Origin: Porphyromonadaceae bacterium
GTDB lineage: Bacteria > Bacteroidota > Bacteroidia > Bacteroidales > Dysgonomonadaceae
NCBI GenBank assembly: GCA_022840285.1
Contig: JALHIE010000009.1
Span: 1-35,723, forward strand
Length of the DNA stretch: 35,723 nt
Direction of reading: 5' to 3'
Every line of letters starts with the position of its first letter. The stretch's first letter is position 1. Positions 17,401 to 25,922 of the stretch are shown here, piece by piece. The notes under the pieces are model-generated. The model worked only from the letters and a program-made list of their open reading frames with translations. It did not search any database and was not told where the DNA came from. Made by a program: the position numbers and the translations under genes.

Positions 17401-18183
17401 CTATCCGAATACACCGGTCAGGTATTCTTCCGTTTTTTTATTCCGGGGTTTGGTAAACATGTGGCGAGTATTGCCGTATTCAATCAAATCTCCCAGGTAC
17501 ATAAACATGGAATTGTCCGAAATCCGTGCAGCCTGCGACATGTTGTGAGTAACGATCAAGATGGTGTATTTCGACTTTAAATTTAGCAGTAACTCTTCAA
17601 TCTTGTTGGTCGATATTGGATCGAGTGCTGAGGTAGGTTCATCCATCAACAGCAATTCAGGTTTCAATGCTAGCGTGCGGGCGATACAGAGGCGTTGCTG
17701 TTGTCCGCCCGAAAGGAACGAACCGCGCTTGGTCATCACGTCTTTTACTTCATCCCAAAGTGCCACCGAAACAAGGCTTTGCTCCACGATACGGTCTTTC
17801 TCCTGCTTGTTTAACCGGATACCGTTAAGGGAGTACCCCGCCAGCACGTTATCATATATACTCATCGTTGGGAACGGATTGGGCTGTTGAAAAACCATTC
17901 CCGCCATACGGCGCACCTCTATCGGATTCATCTGCAGCACGTTTTTTCCTTTCAGGAGAATTTCTCCCGTCGTCTTCACACTGGGATACAAGTCGTGCAT
18001 CCGGTTAATGGCACGCAGCAAGGTACTTTTTCCACATCCCGACGGTCCCATAATTGCCGTAATGGTATTGGGATATATGTCGGCAGAGACTTCGTTCACT
18101 GCTTTTCTATCCGGTGAGTATGCAACCGACACCGATTTTAATTGTAGAATAGGCTTATTGCCGTTATAATTTATATCTTCCAT
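17401..18183 (-). CDS. pstB: Phosphate ABC transporter ATPase PstB
   Basis: 260 residues, standard length. Walker A is GPSGCGKST (about 46-54), followed by the family-typical LLRAINRMHDLYP. The Q-loop is VFQQPNPFPTMSIYDNV, the ABC signature SGGQQQRLCIARTLAL, Walker B ELLLMDEPTSALDP, and the H-loop VTHNMSQAARISD. It powers phosphate import through PstCA. The start overlaps the end of pstA by 13 bases, so translation is probably coupled. Confidence 0.95.
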   Translation of the reverse strand: MEDINYNGNKPILQLKSVSVAYSPDRKAVNEVSADIYPNTITAIMGPSGCGKSTLLRAINRMHDLYPSVKTTGEILLKGKNVLQMNPIEVRRMAGMVFQQPNPFPTMSIYDNVLAGYSLNGIRLNKQEKDRIVEQSLVSVALWDEVKDVMTKRGSFLSGGQQQRLCIARTLALKPELLLMDEPTSALDPISTNKIEELLLNLKSKYTILIVTHNMSQAARISDNSMFMYLGDLIEYGNTRHMFTKPRNKKTEEYLTGVFG

Positions 18184-19046
18184 TTGCGTGCTACTATTTT
18201 TGCCAGCCAGTTTAAAAGAAATATGACGATGAGAAGCAGCAACGAAGTCGACCAGATCAGGTCAACCAAATTAGGGTCGTTGTAAAAATCCCAGATCAGA
18301 AGAGGAATAGCGCTTGTGGGCTCCATCAGGTTCCAGTTTACCACGGTTGCTCCCAGGGCCGTCAGCATCAAGGGTGCGGTCTCGCCCATTACCCGGGAGA
18401 CAGCAAGTAAAATTCCGGTAAAAATTCCACCGAATCCCGAGGGAAGCAATATCTTGAAGACCACGTTCCTGTAGGAAGAACCTAATGCCAGTCCTGCTTC
18501 CTTATAGGAACGGGGCAGCATTTTCAGTGTTTCTTCAGTTGAACGCACCACCATAGGCAGCATCATTATCGTCAGCGCCACGCTTCCTGCCAGGGCGGAA
18601 TACCCGCCCAAAGGCTTCACTACCCATGCATAAGCGATAATCCCTATAACGATTGAAGGCATTCCCTGCAAGAGGTCAGTCAGGTAACTGGCCAACCGGG
18701 CAAACTTTTTTTGCGGGTTCTCCGAAAGATAAATCCCGATCAGCAATCCCAGTGGAATGGTCAGTAGAATGGCTACACCAACAATGAGCAGAGTTCCGGT
18801 TATTCCGTTTAGGATTCCGCCGGGAATAGATTCGCCGTTGATACGTGATAGCATGGCGTCCATCGACGACGGTGTCACTTCAGTAAACAATTGCAGGTTG
18901 AAATTTTTGTATCCCCTGGAAATAACTTCCCACAGAATGAGGAACAATGGCAACATCGATAAAAATGATAACGAGCAAACAAGAATAAACACCAATTTAT
19001 TCTTGCTGTTTCGGTACCTTATACTTGTTTGTTTCTTTTCCATCAT
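18171..19046 (-). CDS. pstA: Phosphate ABC transporter permease PstA
   Basis: 291 residues, about six transmembrane segments, with the binding-protein-dependent permease loop in the second half (RSYKEAGLALGSSYRNVVFKILLPS, EAA-type motif). It is an inner-membrane half of the phosphate channel, paired with PstC. It overlaps pstC by 4 bases upstream and pstB by 13 bases downstream. The N-terminal 18 residues are basic (KKQTSIRYRNSKNK), placing the N-terminus in the cytoplasm. Confidence 0.93.
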   Translation of the reverse strand: MMEKKQTSIRYRNSKNKLVFILVCSLSFLSMLPLFLILWEVISRGYKNFNLQLFTEVTPSSMDAMLSRINGESIPGGILNGITGTLLIVGVAILLTIPLGLLIGIYLSENPQKKFARLASYLTDLLQGMPSIVIGIIAYAWVVKPLGGYSALAGSVALTIMMLPMVVRSTEETLKMLPRSYKEAGLALGSSYRNVVFKILLPSGFGGIFTGILLAVSRVMGETAPLMLTALGATVVNWNLMEPTSAIPLLIWDFYNDPNLVDLIWSTSLLLLIVIFLLNWLAKIVARKWKI

Positions 19047-19900
19047 ACCCTCGACAAGTGTTTCATTACCAGTTTTGCTATAAAATTGATAATTGCCGTA
19101 ATTATGAAAAGCAATAATCCGATGGCGATCAACGCGCTTAATTTCAATCCATCGGCTTCGCCAAACTGGTTGGCAATAATGCTCGCCATGGTGTTTCCGG
19201 TATCGGCCAACCCTTTTGGAAGATGATTGGTATTCCCTATGAGCATGGTTACTGCCATCGTTTCGCCCAATGCTCTACCAAGTGCCAGGATATAAGCGGC
19301 TACAATCCCGGAACCAGCCACCGGCAGACTGATGTGCTGAATGACCTCGATTCTTGTCGCACCCATGCTGTATGCGCCTTCTTTCAATTTATCGGGGACC
19401 ATCGACAGAAATTCTCCGCTCAGTGAAGAAGCGTAAGGAATGATCATGATTGCCAGCACGAGAGATGCCGTAAAAATTCCGAATCCCTGAGAATTTATAC
19501 CCATATCTACCACAAGCGGGCGTATGGTATAAAACCCCCACAAACCATAAACAATGGAAGGAATTCCGGCAAGCAAATTGACTACCGAACCCACCAACGA
19601 GGAAATTTTAGTCCCTTTAAAATATTCCCCGGTGAACAAAGCCACGGGCAATGAGAAGAGAAGACAGATCAATAATGCAAACGATGCCGTAAAGAGTGTT
19701 CCCACGACAAAAGAAAACGCTCCGTACTCTTCGGTAGCCGACCTGGGATCCCACTCGGAATTTGTGATAAAACCGAAAAAACCGTACTCACCGAAAGCTT
19801 CCGAAGCACTGCCCACCAAAGCGTAAATTATTCCGGCTGTAAGCAGTAAGACGCTCACTGCAGCCGTAAACAAAAGTGCTTTAAACAGGTTGTCTTTCAT
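19043..19900 (-). CDS. pstC: Phosphate ABC transporter permease PstC
   Basis: 285 residues with about six transmembrane helices. The first is at about 8-30 (ALLFTAAVSVLLLTAGIIYAL). The large loop after it contains the conserved GFFGFITNSEWDPRS region typical of PstC, and the EAA loop reads LKEGAYSMGATRIEVIQHISLP. It forms the channel with PstA. Its first bases overlap the end of pstS by 4 (ATGA type), as in a tightly coupled operon. Confidence 0.93.
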   Translation of the reverse strand: MKDNLFKALLFTAAVSVLLLTAGIIYALVGSASEAFGEYGFFGFITNSEWDPRSATEEYGAFSFVVGTLFTASFALLICLLFSLPVALFTGEYFKGTKISSLVGSVVNLLAGIPSIVYGLWGFYTIRPLVVDMGINSQGFGIFTASLVLAIMIIPYASSLSGEFLSMVPDKLKEGAYSMGATRIEVIQHISLPVAGSGIVAAYILALGRALGETMAVTMLIGNTNHLPKGLADTGNTMASIIANQFGEADGLKLSALIAIGLLLFIITAIINFIAKLVMKHLSRV

Positions 19901-21012
19901 CTTTCAACAGTTCGCCCAAGTAACGGAGGGGTATTCATCACCCATGGGTCCGGATTAGCAGCCTGCAGGCTCTTGCCCCCATAATGAATTTCTGAAATCA
20001 GCCTTTGTGTCTTTGTCAACGCCTGTTCCGACAACGGGGCATAATTTATCTTCGCGGCGACTTCCTGTCCTTCGGACGAGAGCATATACGTAAGCAAATC
20101 GACCAAATCCCGGGCATCTTTTTCGGATCTGTTTCCATATTGCTGGTTTTTATACACCAAGATCCATGTTAACAAGCTGATCGGGTAAGCATTAGGATCG
20201 GCTGAATCGATAAGCGCGACCCGCATATCATCCGGCAAATCCACGTTGGCAGCAGCCGAAATAGTCTCAAGCGTGGCATCCACGTAATTACCGGCTTTAT
20301 TTTTAAGTTTTGCCGTAGGCAGCTTTAAGGTGAGTGCGTATTCAGAACCGATGTAGCCGATAGCCCCTTCGGTTTGCTGAACGATCCCCGCCACTCCCGG
20401 ATTCCCTTTCGCGGCTATTCCGGCACTCCACTTCAGGGCTTTTCCTTTTCCCATAGTGCGGTTCCATTTCTCACTCACCTCGCACAAATAATCAGAGAAA
20501 TTAAACGTAGTACCGCTGCCATCGGATCGGTAAATGGGTGTGATTGTTAGATTGGGCAATTCCACCTCCGGATTTTCCTGAGCAATAAGCGGATCGTTCC
20601 AACGGGTTATATTGCCCATGAAAATTTCAGCAATCAACTCACCGGTCAATCGTAGACTGTCGACACCAGGGAGTGTGTAAGCCATCACGACACCGCCCAT
20701 GCATGTGGCTATATGAACAACTTCAGCGTTCATCGATTTCAATTCCTTTGGGGAAAGGAAAGCGTCGCTGGCTCCAAAATCCACCGACTTGTCGCGCAAA
20801 CTCCGGATACCGCCACCACTGCCAATTGCTCCGTAATTTACGGTTTTGTCCGAATGCACACGCATATAGTCGCGAAAAACAATGTTATAGAAAGGGAACG
20901 GGAATGTAGCCCCCGCACCCGATATAGCTGAATTGCCCTTAACAGGGGAATTTTGACTGACACAAGAACCTAAAACAAGTACAATAGTCGGAAACAGTAG
21001 AATCTTTTTCAT
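19897..21012 (-). CDS. pstS: Phosphate-binding lipoprotein PstS
   Basis: 371 residues from the ATG at 21012. A TTG one codon upstream is less likely, because an AAGGA-type ribosome site lies just before the ATG. The signal peptide ends in the lipobox LVLGSC, so it is a lipoprotein. The mature part has phosphate-binding motifs of PstS: SGAGATFPFPFYNIVFRDY, AIGSGGGIRSLRDKSVDFGASD and YRSDGSGTTFNFSDYLCE. It captures phosphate in the periplasm for PstCAB. It is the first gene of the seven-gene pst-pho operon, with a PHO-box-like triple repeat just upstream. Confidence 0.94.
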   Translation of the reverse strand: MKKILLFPTIVLVLGSCVSQNSPVKGNSAISGAGATFPFPFYNIVFRDYMRVHSDKTVNYGAIGSGGGIRSLRDKSVDFGASDAFLSPKELKSMNAEVVHIATCMGGVVMAYTLPGVDSLRLTGELIAEIFMGNITRWNDPLIAQENPEVELPNLTITPIYRSDGSGTTFNFSDYLCEVSEKWNRTMGKGKALKWSAGIAAKGNPGVAGIVQQTEGAIGYIGSEYALTLKLPTAKLKNKAGNYVDATLETISAAANVDLPDDMRVALIDSADPNAYPISLLTWILVYKNQQYGNRSEKDARDLVDLLTYMLSSEGQEVAAKINYAPLSEQALTKTQRLISEIHYGGKSLQAANPDPWVMNTPPLLGRTVER

Positions 21013-21043
21013 CAAATCCTTAAAGTCTATCTGTAAGTGACTG

Positions 21044-21093
21044 CAAAGTTACAACTCTTATGTTACAAAACTGTTACCTTTTTGTTACGAAAT
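21044..21093 (-). promoter_or_regulatory. pstS promoter with PHO-box-like triple direct repeat
   Basis: On the minus strand GTAACA occurs three times at exact 11-base spacing (plus-strand TGTTAC at 21061-21066, 21072-21077 and 21083-21088), each followed by a T- or A-rich 5-base spacer. This is the architecture of PhoB/PhoP boxes (E. coli CTGTCAT repeats, Bacillus TTAACA repeats, both with 11-base period). The last repeat ends about 10 bases before a TAACTTTG -7 element (21051-21044). No TTTG -33 box is present at the right spacing, as expected for an activator-dependent promoter. The predicted leader is about 25 bases. Confidence 0.75.
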
Positions 21094-21328
21094 TATTAAG
21101 ATTTAAAGGCGACTAGATCTCGCTTAGACAGTTTTTTCTCCATTCACACTTATATCGTAAAATCTGGACAAATACAGGATACACTCAATAATAAACAACG
21201 TGTTTATTTGCAAAAACTAGCTAAAAACACTTATTTCTATAAACAATACAATTGATTGTTTTATAATTAGATAAAAAAAACTCTCCTCCGGATTTTGTAA
21301 ATAATTTACTTTTATCAGTCGTATAAGT

Positions 21329-21359
21329 TTTGCGTAAAAGTGACATTACTCTATATTTG
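21329..21359 (+). promoter_or_regulatory. Promoter of the YiiX-like lipoprotein gene
   Basis: TTTG (21329-21332), 19 bases, TATATTTG (21352-21359): a full consensus match. It rules out the in-frame GTG at 21340, which lies between the two boxes, and supports the ATG at 21379, about 13 bases after the expected transcript start. Confidence 0.75.
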
Positions 21360-21378
21360 CATCCTAATTCAAAACAAC

Positions 21379-22041
21379 ATGTTTCCAAAGAAATATTTTT
21401 TTCTTCTTTCCTGGTGTGTACTTGCACTTCTTCAGGCATGCAACACCAGCTACAATTACGATCAGCTAAAAGAGGGTGATTTATTGTTTATTGTAGGTAG
21501 AAGCACATCAGAACAAACCGGTGCCATTAAAAGAAGCACATCGGACAGAGGCGAAATCCCCTATTCTCACGTAGGCATAGTGAAATTTGAAGATAAAGAC
21601 GTTTACGTGATCGAAGCTACCCCCTCGGATGGAATTATCCAAACGTTACTCTACGAATTTATGCAGAAAGCCGAAAAGCAAAAAGGGAAACCACTGATCG
21701 CAGTAGGGAGAGTAAAACCTGAATTTCAATACATCGTTCCATCCGCCCTCGAAAAGGCCGGAGATCAGCTGGGCAGGCCTTATGATTATGCATACGAAGA
21801 AAGGAACGATGCGTTTTACTGCTCCGAACTTGTTCGCTTTTCTTATTTAGATTCCCTGCGTAATCCAATCTTTCCTGCTGTTGCCATGACATTTAAAAAT
21901 AAGGAAACAGGGAAAACTGAAGCCTATTGGGAAAAACACTTTGCCGGACTGCAACTGAAAATTCCCGAAGGGGAGTTGGGGAGTAATCCCGTCGATATGT
22001 CGAAATCGTCAGTTATTGACATTGTCCACAAATATTATTGA
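21379..22041 (+). CDS. YiiX/YebB-like NlpC/P60-type lipoprotein
   Basis: 220 residues from ATG 21379. The signal peptide (KKYFFLLSWCVLALLQAC) ends in a lipobox cysteine, so it is membrane-anchored. The body resembles YiiX/YebB-like papain-fold (permuted NlpC/P60) enzymes: EGDLLFIVGR near the start, the histidine in IPYSHVGIV, and the cysteine in DAFYCSELVRFSY, followed by the usual lining residues. Such proteins are thought to cleave amide or peptide bonds in the cell envelope, but substrates are mostly unknown. A thioredoxin-like lipoprotein gene starts 4 bases downstream, so the two are co-translated. Confidence 0.8.
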   Translation: MFPKKYFFLLSWCVLALLQACNTSYNYDQLKEGDLLFIVGRSTSEQTGAIKRSTSDRGEIPYSHVGIVKFEDKDVYVIEATPSDGIIQTLLYEFMQKAEKQKGKPLIAVGRVKPEFQYIVPSALEKAGDQLGRPYDYAYEERNDAFYCSELVRFSYLDSLRNPIFPAVAMTFKNKETGKTEAYWEKHFAGLQLKIPEGELGSNPVDMSKSSVIDIVHKYY

Positions 22042-22045
22042 CAGC

Positions 22046-22576
22046 ATGCGAAATTCTTTTGTTCTTTTCTTGTTATGCTGCCTGTTTACCTGCTGCATAA
22101 AAGAGGAAACCGACAACCGGGATACAGGTTTTATTGTTGCCGCAGGTAATCCGGCCCCCGATTTTCTGATACACTATCGAGACGGAACCACGCAATCGCT
22201 GAAATCATTTCGCGGGAAAGTGGTTTTAATCCAATTTGCCGCCAGCTGGTGCAATGTTTGCCAAGAAATTATGCCGGTCCTGGAAAGGGATTTTAATCTC
22301 AAATACAAGGCGTATTCCGACTTTGTCCTTTTTGCCGTTTGCAAAGGGCAAACGGCAGCGGAAGTTCAGCAGTTTGCAGAGGAGTCAGGTGTCACTTATC
22401 CGCTCACGCTGGATGAAGACGAATCCATTTTCCGGCTTTATGCACAAGCCAACGCCGGGGTAACACGAAATGTACTGCTCGACAGGAACGGGAAGATCGT
22501 CTTTTTGACCCGGCTTTACAACGAGCAGGAGTTTGTACGGTTGGGTCAAAAGATAGATTCGCTGCTGCAGAAATAA
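22046..22576 (+). CDS. TlpA/ResA-like thioredoxin-fold lipoprotein
   Basis: 176 residues from ATG 22046, 4 bases after the previous stop; an in-frame TTG at 22016 lies inside the upstream gene and is less likely. A short signal peptide rich in cysteines (FLLCCLFTCC) suggests a lipoprotein. The thioredoxin domain begins at GNPAPDFLIHYRDG and has the redox motif W-C-N-V-C in FAASWCNVCQEIMPVLE. The later part shows the AhpC/TlpA pattern (YPLTLDEDESIFRLYAQA, then VLLDRNGKIVF). It probably reduces or oxidises disulfides of envelope proteins. Confidence 0.82.
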   Translation: MRNSFVLFLLCCLFTCCIKEETDNRDTGFIVAAGNPAPDFLIHYRDGTTQSLKSFRGKVVLIQFAASWCNVCQEIMPVLERDFNLKYKAYSDFVLFAVCKGQTAAEVQQFAEESGVTYPLTLDEDESIFRLYAQANAGVTRNVLLDRNGKIVFLTRLYNEQEFVRLGQKIDSLLQK

Positions 22577-22646
22577 AAAATGTTTTACCAAGGCACAAAA
22601 TCCAAATAAAGTGATGCCATGCCTGCTCCGCTTAACGAAATAGTTG

Positions 22647-22654
22647 TATTTTTG
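22647..22654 (+). promoter_or_regulatory. -7 element for the DUF368 gene
   Basis: TATTTTTG matches TAnnTTTG and ends 17 bases before the ATG. No clear -33 TTTG lies at the expected distance. Confidence 0.5.
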
Positions 22655-22671
22655 CTTCTTTAAACAAAACG

Positions 22672-23601
22672 ATGGACAATAATAATTCATTCAGAGAAAC
22701 AAACTCACCGAAAGCAAGACTCCACGGGCTAAACCCTGTAACCGATTGGTTTGTAAGATTTATTAAGGGAATTATAGTAGGAATAGGTTTTATCCTTCCC
22801 GGATTATCGGGCGGCGTACTGGCGGTCATTGTGGGAATGTACGATCCGCTGATAAAATTCCTCGCTAACCTGAAAGAGAAATTCCTGAAAAATGTAATGT
22901 TCTTTCTGCCTTTTGCCGTCGGTGCTGCGGTTGGAATTGTGCTTTTCGCCGTGGTAGTGGAAAAAGCTTTTGGACAATATGCTGCTCAGTTTGTTTGTTT
23001 GTTTGTGGGTTTTGTTGCCGGAACATTCCCGTCGCTATTTAAAACTGCCGGAAAACAAGGACGCAAGAACAAAGATTTTTTTATCCTTATCCTCTCTGCG
23101 CTTGGAATTTTTGCGTTGATGCTTGCGGGGGGAAAACAACTGACCGAAGTAAATCCACACGTATTATCTTGGCTTGCATCTGGATTACTGATGGGGTTAG
23201 GATTGATCATTCCCGGACTAAGCCCTTCTAATTTCCTGATTTACTTTGGGATGTATGATAAAATGGCTACCGGTATCAAAGATTTCGATTTCGCGGTAAT
23301 TATTCCGTTGGTGATCGGATTTATTCTTTGTGTGATTCTATTCTCGAAAATTGCGGCATATCTTTTTAAAAAATATTATCCGGGAATGTATCATTTTATT
23401 CTTGGTTTGGTTATCGGATCTTCACTGGCAATCTTTCCGACAGTTGTCTTTCCAGCTTTCCAGCCCGCTCAATTGTCTGCAGCCGGACTTAGCTTTACCG
23501 GAGCACTGCTTTTCTGTTTGGTGCTTTTTGCGGCGGGGACCGTTGCTTCCTATTTTTTCAGTAAACTGGAAGAGAAATATCCGAGGGAGGAAATATTTTA
23601 A
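22672..23601 (+). CDS. DUF368 polyprenyl-phosphate transporter
   Basis: 309 residues with about eight to nine hydrophobic segments. The two internal repeats of the DUF368 family are clear: FIKGIIVGIGFILPGLSGG (about 33-51) and the matching GLLMGLGLIIPGLSPSN (about 172-188), each with the P-G-L-S re-entrant motif. DUF368 proteins have been reported to recycle undecaprenyl phosphate across the inner membrane for wall and capsule synthesis. It has its own -7 element. Its 3' end faces the GH43-DUF1080 gene with a 40-base gap and no obvious terminator. Confidence 0.88.
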   Translation: MDNNNSFRETNSPKARLHGLNPVTDWFVRFIKGIIVGIGFILPGLSGGVLAVIVGMYDPLIKFLANLKEKFLKNVMFFLPFAVGAAVGIVLFAVVVEKAFGQYAAQFVCLFVGFVAGTFPSLFKTAGKQGRKNKDFFILILSALGIFALMLAGGKQLTEVNPHVLSWLASGLLMGLGLIIPGLSPSNFLIYFGMYDKMATGIKDFDFAVIIPLVIGFILCVILFSKIAAYLFKKYYPGMYHFILGLVIGSSLAIFPTVVFPAFQPAQLSAAGLSFTGALLFCLVLFAAGTVASYFFSKLEEKYPREEIF

Positions 23602-23641
23602 TAACGGATGGCGTTGCCAGGTAACACAGAACAATAATTTG

Positions 23642-25018
23642 CTATAATCGTTGAAGATCAACTTTTCGAATAAAAATTTCAGCTCCTTCCGATTGAATCT
23701 GTATCTTGCCTTTTTGCGGTTTTACACTGCAAGCCCGATTCACGAGCTTGCCGTTCAAATAAATGAGAAGTTCACTTCCAATCGCATAACATTCTATCCG
23801 GTTCCATTGTCCTACAGGTCTTTCCACATCGTTTACACCGCGAAAATCTTTTTTATCTTCCCATTGCGGATCACGACTGTGCCAATCGATCCTCCCGCGA
23901 ACAAATGTTCTGGCTTCTCCTTCAGGATCGTAAAAGCAGGATTCTTCAAGCTCGCCGGGCTTTACGGTTGTTGTGGCCGAGAAGTTGTCTGTGCCATCAC
24001 CTACGATAATGATATCTCCTGTTCCGCCCTCGATAATCTGACTTTCTATAGAATACATCCAAATTCCACCCGATCCTCCGTCTTCACCAACAGAGTGCAA
24101 CAATATACCGCTATCGCGTGCCCGGTCGACGCGAGGTGCAAAAGTTCTTTCACCCCATTTGAACTCAACGGTCAGTTTGTAATTTTCAAATTCCTCATCG
24201 GTTGTTATGCAACCAAACTCTTCGCCCGATATAACAATATTGCCGTTTTTTACGGTAAACACTTCGTTGGGATCACTGTTTTTCCCTTTTCCTTTCAAAA
24301 AAGTGTACCATCCCTCCAAATTCTTTCCATTAAACAACTGAATGTATTTTTGTGAAGTTTTCTTCTGTCCGGCGAATGAATTGATTTTGTTTACCGGCCG
24401 TGCGCCAACACCTTCATTTGTCATTACAACCGGCAGAATCTTGTCGTCAGCACCAAACTCCAACTTGTCAATACAGGTCATGCGGGAATTTCCGTCTTTT
24501 TCTGTCAGTGGGCGACGATGATATACAATAAACCACTCATCTGTGCCGGGCACATTGATGACCGAATTATGGCCTGCTCCATTATGAAACTTATCGATTA
24601 ACGGTCTTTCCAGGTAATCACGGAAAGGACCTTCGGGACGCTCCGAAACGCCAATACCGATGCCGCCCTCGCTTTCATTACTTTGAATATCATTGGCTGC
24701 AAAAAAAAGGTAATATTTCCCGCCTTTCTCCACAATGGCAGGAGCCCACATAGCTCTCTTTGCCCATTTGACCTGTGCGGTATCGATAATGTTGCTGTGC
24801 TTTGTCCAATTCACCAGGTCGGAAGAGGAAAAGGCATCCATAAACACCTGCTGGTTGTAGGGGGCCGAGAAAGTAGGATAAATCCAGTATTTATCACCTA
24901 AAACCGTCGCTTCGGGATCGGCATACCTGCCGGGGAAAACAGGATTCCCCGATTTTTGTGCGTTAAGCGTCGCAAAAAACAGCAATAACAGGCTAAAGAG
25001 CAAGGTTGTTTTTTTCAT
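23642..25018 (-). CDS. Secreted GH43-like (internally deleted) plus DUF1080 protein
   Basis: 458 residues from the ATG at 25018, which begins a signal peptide (KKTTLLFSLLLLFFATLNAQ); an upstream TTG at 25072 is unlikely. Residues 24-210 are GH43-like, with the general-base region GRYADPEA (D34) and MWAPAIVEKGGKYYLFFA. In complete GH43-DUF1080 proteins a stretch of roughly 100 residues with the second Asp and the acid Glu separates the 'RPLIDK' strand from 'GAGHHSV'. Here the two are joined directly (RPLIDKFHNGAGHNSV, residues 138-153), so the catalytic acid is missing. Residues about 222-458 are a DUF1080 (3-keto-disaccharide hydrolase, jellyroll) domain with LFNGKNLEGW and the C-terminal QSEGAEIFIRKVDLQ, apparently intact. 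It may still act as a glycosidase-type lyase or binding protein. The reading frame is open, so it is kept as a CDS. Confidence 0.8.
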   Translation of the reverse strand: MKKTTLLFSLLLLFFATLNAQKSGNPVFPGRYADPEATVLGDKYWIYPTFSAPYNQQVFMDAFSSSDLVNWTKHSNIIDTAQVKWAKRAMWAPAIVEKGGKYYLFFAANDIQSNESEGGIGIGVSERPEGPFRDYLERPLIDKFHNGAGHNSVINVPGTDEWFIVYHRRPLTEKDGNSRMTCIDKLEFGADDKILPVVMTNEGVGARPVNKINSFAGQKKTSQKYIQLFNGKNLEGWYTFLKGKGKNSDPNEVFTVKNGNIVISGEEFGCITTDEEFENYKLTVEFKWGERTFAPRVDRARDSGILLHSVGEDGGSGGIWMYSIESQIIEGGTGDIIIVGDGTDNFSATTTVKPGELEESCFYDPEGEARTFVRGRIDWHSRDPQWEDKKDFRGVNDVERPVGQWNRIECYAIGSELLIYLNGKLVNRACSVKPQKGKIQIQSEGAEIFIRKVDLQRL

Positions 25019-25440
25019 TTGCATTGAATGTATTTGGGCAATAAAGCTAGCGGTTACTTTTAAAAAATTCAACCGTCGGATTCCGCATTGTCATCCGTTA
25101 ACCTGTATGAAAACGGATAAAACAAACAAGTAACCAAAGGCTCGATAAGAAATAACAACAGGCTAATCATCCATACAAAGATAAAAATTATTTCCAAAAA
25201 AAAACTAAAAACAAAATGCTTCCGAAGCCATAGACTAACCGGCTTTTTTTATCGACGAACGATGGATTATTTTGTATAAACACCCGATATTTCCATTTAA
25301 ATAATTGATTAATCGACTATTATGGCAATATAATTATAGTTAAACAGTCGTTTTGAATTAAACATTTCACTACCTTTAAACGTCATAACAACGATAAATT
25401 TTTAATTTCTACCTATTATCAACATTAAAAAATTTGAAGT
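25019..25440. other. Divergent intergenic region
   Basis: About 420 AT-rich bases between the GH43-DUF1080 and DUF4890 genes. On the minus strand TATCTTTG (25183-25176) is a possible -7 element for the leftward gene, giving a leader of about 150 bases. On the plus strand TACCTTTA (25371-25378) is a seven-of-eight match for the rightward gene. A small hairpin with a T tract (25225-25229 with 25241-25245) has only 5 pairs and no gene upstream of it. No small ORF was convincing. Confidence 0.5.
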
Positions 25441-25872
25441 ATGAAAAAGTATGCAATGTTCATGTTAGTTACCATGCTGACAATCGGCTTGCCGATTTCA
25501 GCACAAAACGGGCAAAGAAAACAAAGAGTCGACGACAACAGTCGTACGCGTCAGGAGATGAGAATGACGGCAAAAGAGCGTGCCGAATGGATGGCGAAAC
25601 AATTGGAGCTGACTACCGATCAAACCGCAAAAGTACAGGCCTTACTGGAAAAACAAGATGCCAAACGTGCAGAACAAATGGCAAAATTCCGGGAACAACG
25701 CGAACAAGTGACAACAAACCGGGAAAAAAATCGTGAAGAAATGCGTACTCTACGCGAAAAAGAAATGAAGGAAAACCAAGCTGAACTGGAGCGTATTATC
25801 GGAAAAGAAAAAATGAAAAAATTAAATTCGTTACGCGAACCGCGACAGCGAAAACCGCAGGCAAATCGCTAA
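25441..25872 (+). CDS. Spy/CpxP-like periplasmic protein (DUF4890 type)
   Basis: 143 residues. The signal peptide is KKYAMFMLVTMLTIGLPISAQ, cut after about residue 21. The mature part is almost wholly helical and very rich in Lys, Arg, Glu and Gln, with the LTxxQ-type motif of Spy/CpxP proteins (KQLELTTDQTAKVQALLEKQ) and a second helix ending in IIGKEKMKKLNSLRE. Similar small Bacteroidota proteins are classed as DUF4890 and are thought to be envelope stress chaperones, but the function is unproven. It is a single-gene unit ending at a strong terminator. Confidence 0.75.
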   Translation: MKKYAMFMLVTMLTIGLPISAQNGQRKQRVDDNSRTRQEMRMTAKERAEWMAKQLELTTDQTAKVQALLEKQDAKRAEQMAKFREQREQVTTNREKNREEMRTLREKEMKENQAELERIIGKEKMKKLNSLREPRQRKPQANR

Positions 25873-25922
25873 AAAAATGTAAACCAGCAATTTTTGGTTA
25901 TCGACTTCCCTTTCTTACAGCT

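Larger units (their letters stand above)
21013..21378. other. Divergent intergenic region, pstS and YiiX-like gene
   Basis: 366 bases without a gene. The left part holds the pstS -7 element and the triple PHO-like repeat (21044-21093). The right part holds a complete promoter for the rightward gene (21329-21359). Between them the DNA is AT-rich, with a 7-base inverted repeat (21241-21247 with 21255-21261) of unknown role. No convincing small ORF was seen. Confidence 0.6.

Noticed and set aside
21241..21261. 7-base inverted repeat between pstS and the YiiX-like gene
   Set aside because: AT-only arms in AT-rich DNA, likely chance; not at a position relative to either promoter that suggests an operator.
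25225..25250. Small hairpin followed by T tract in the gap before the DUF4890 gene
   Set aside because: Only five base pairs with an 11-base loop and no rightward gene just upstream to terminate.
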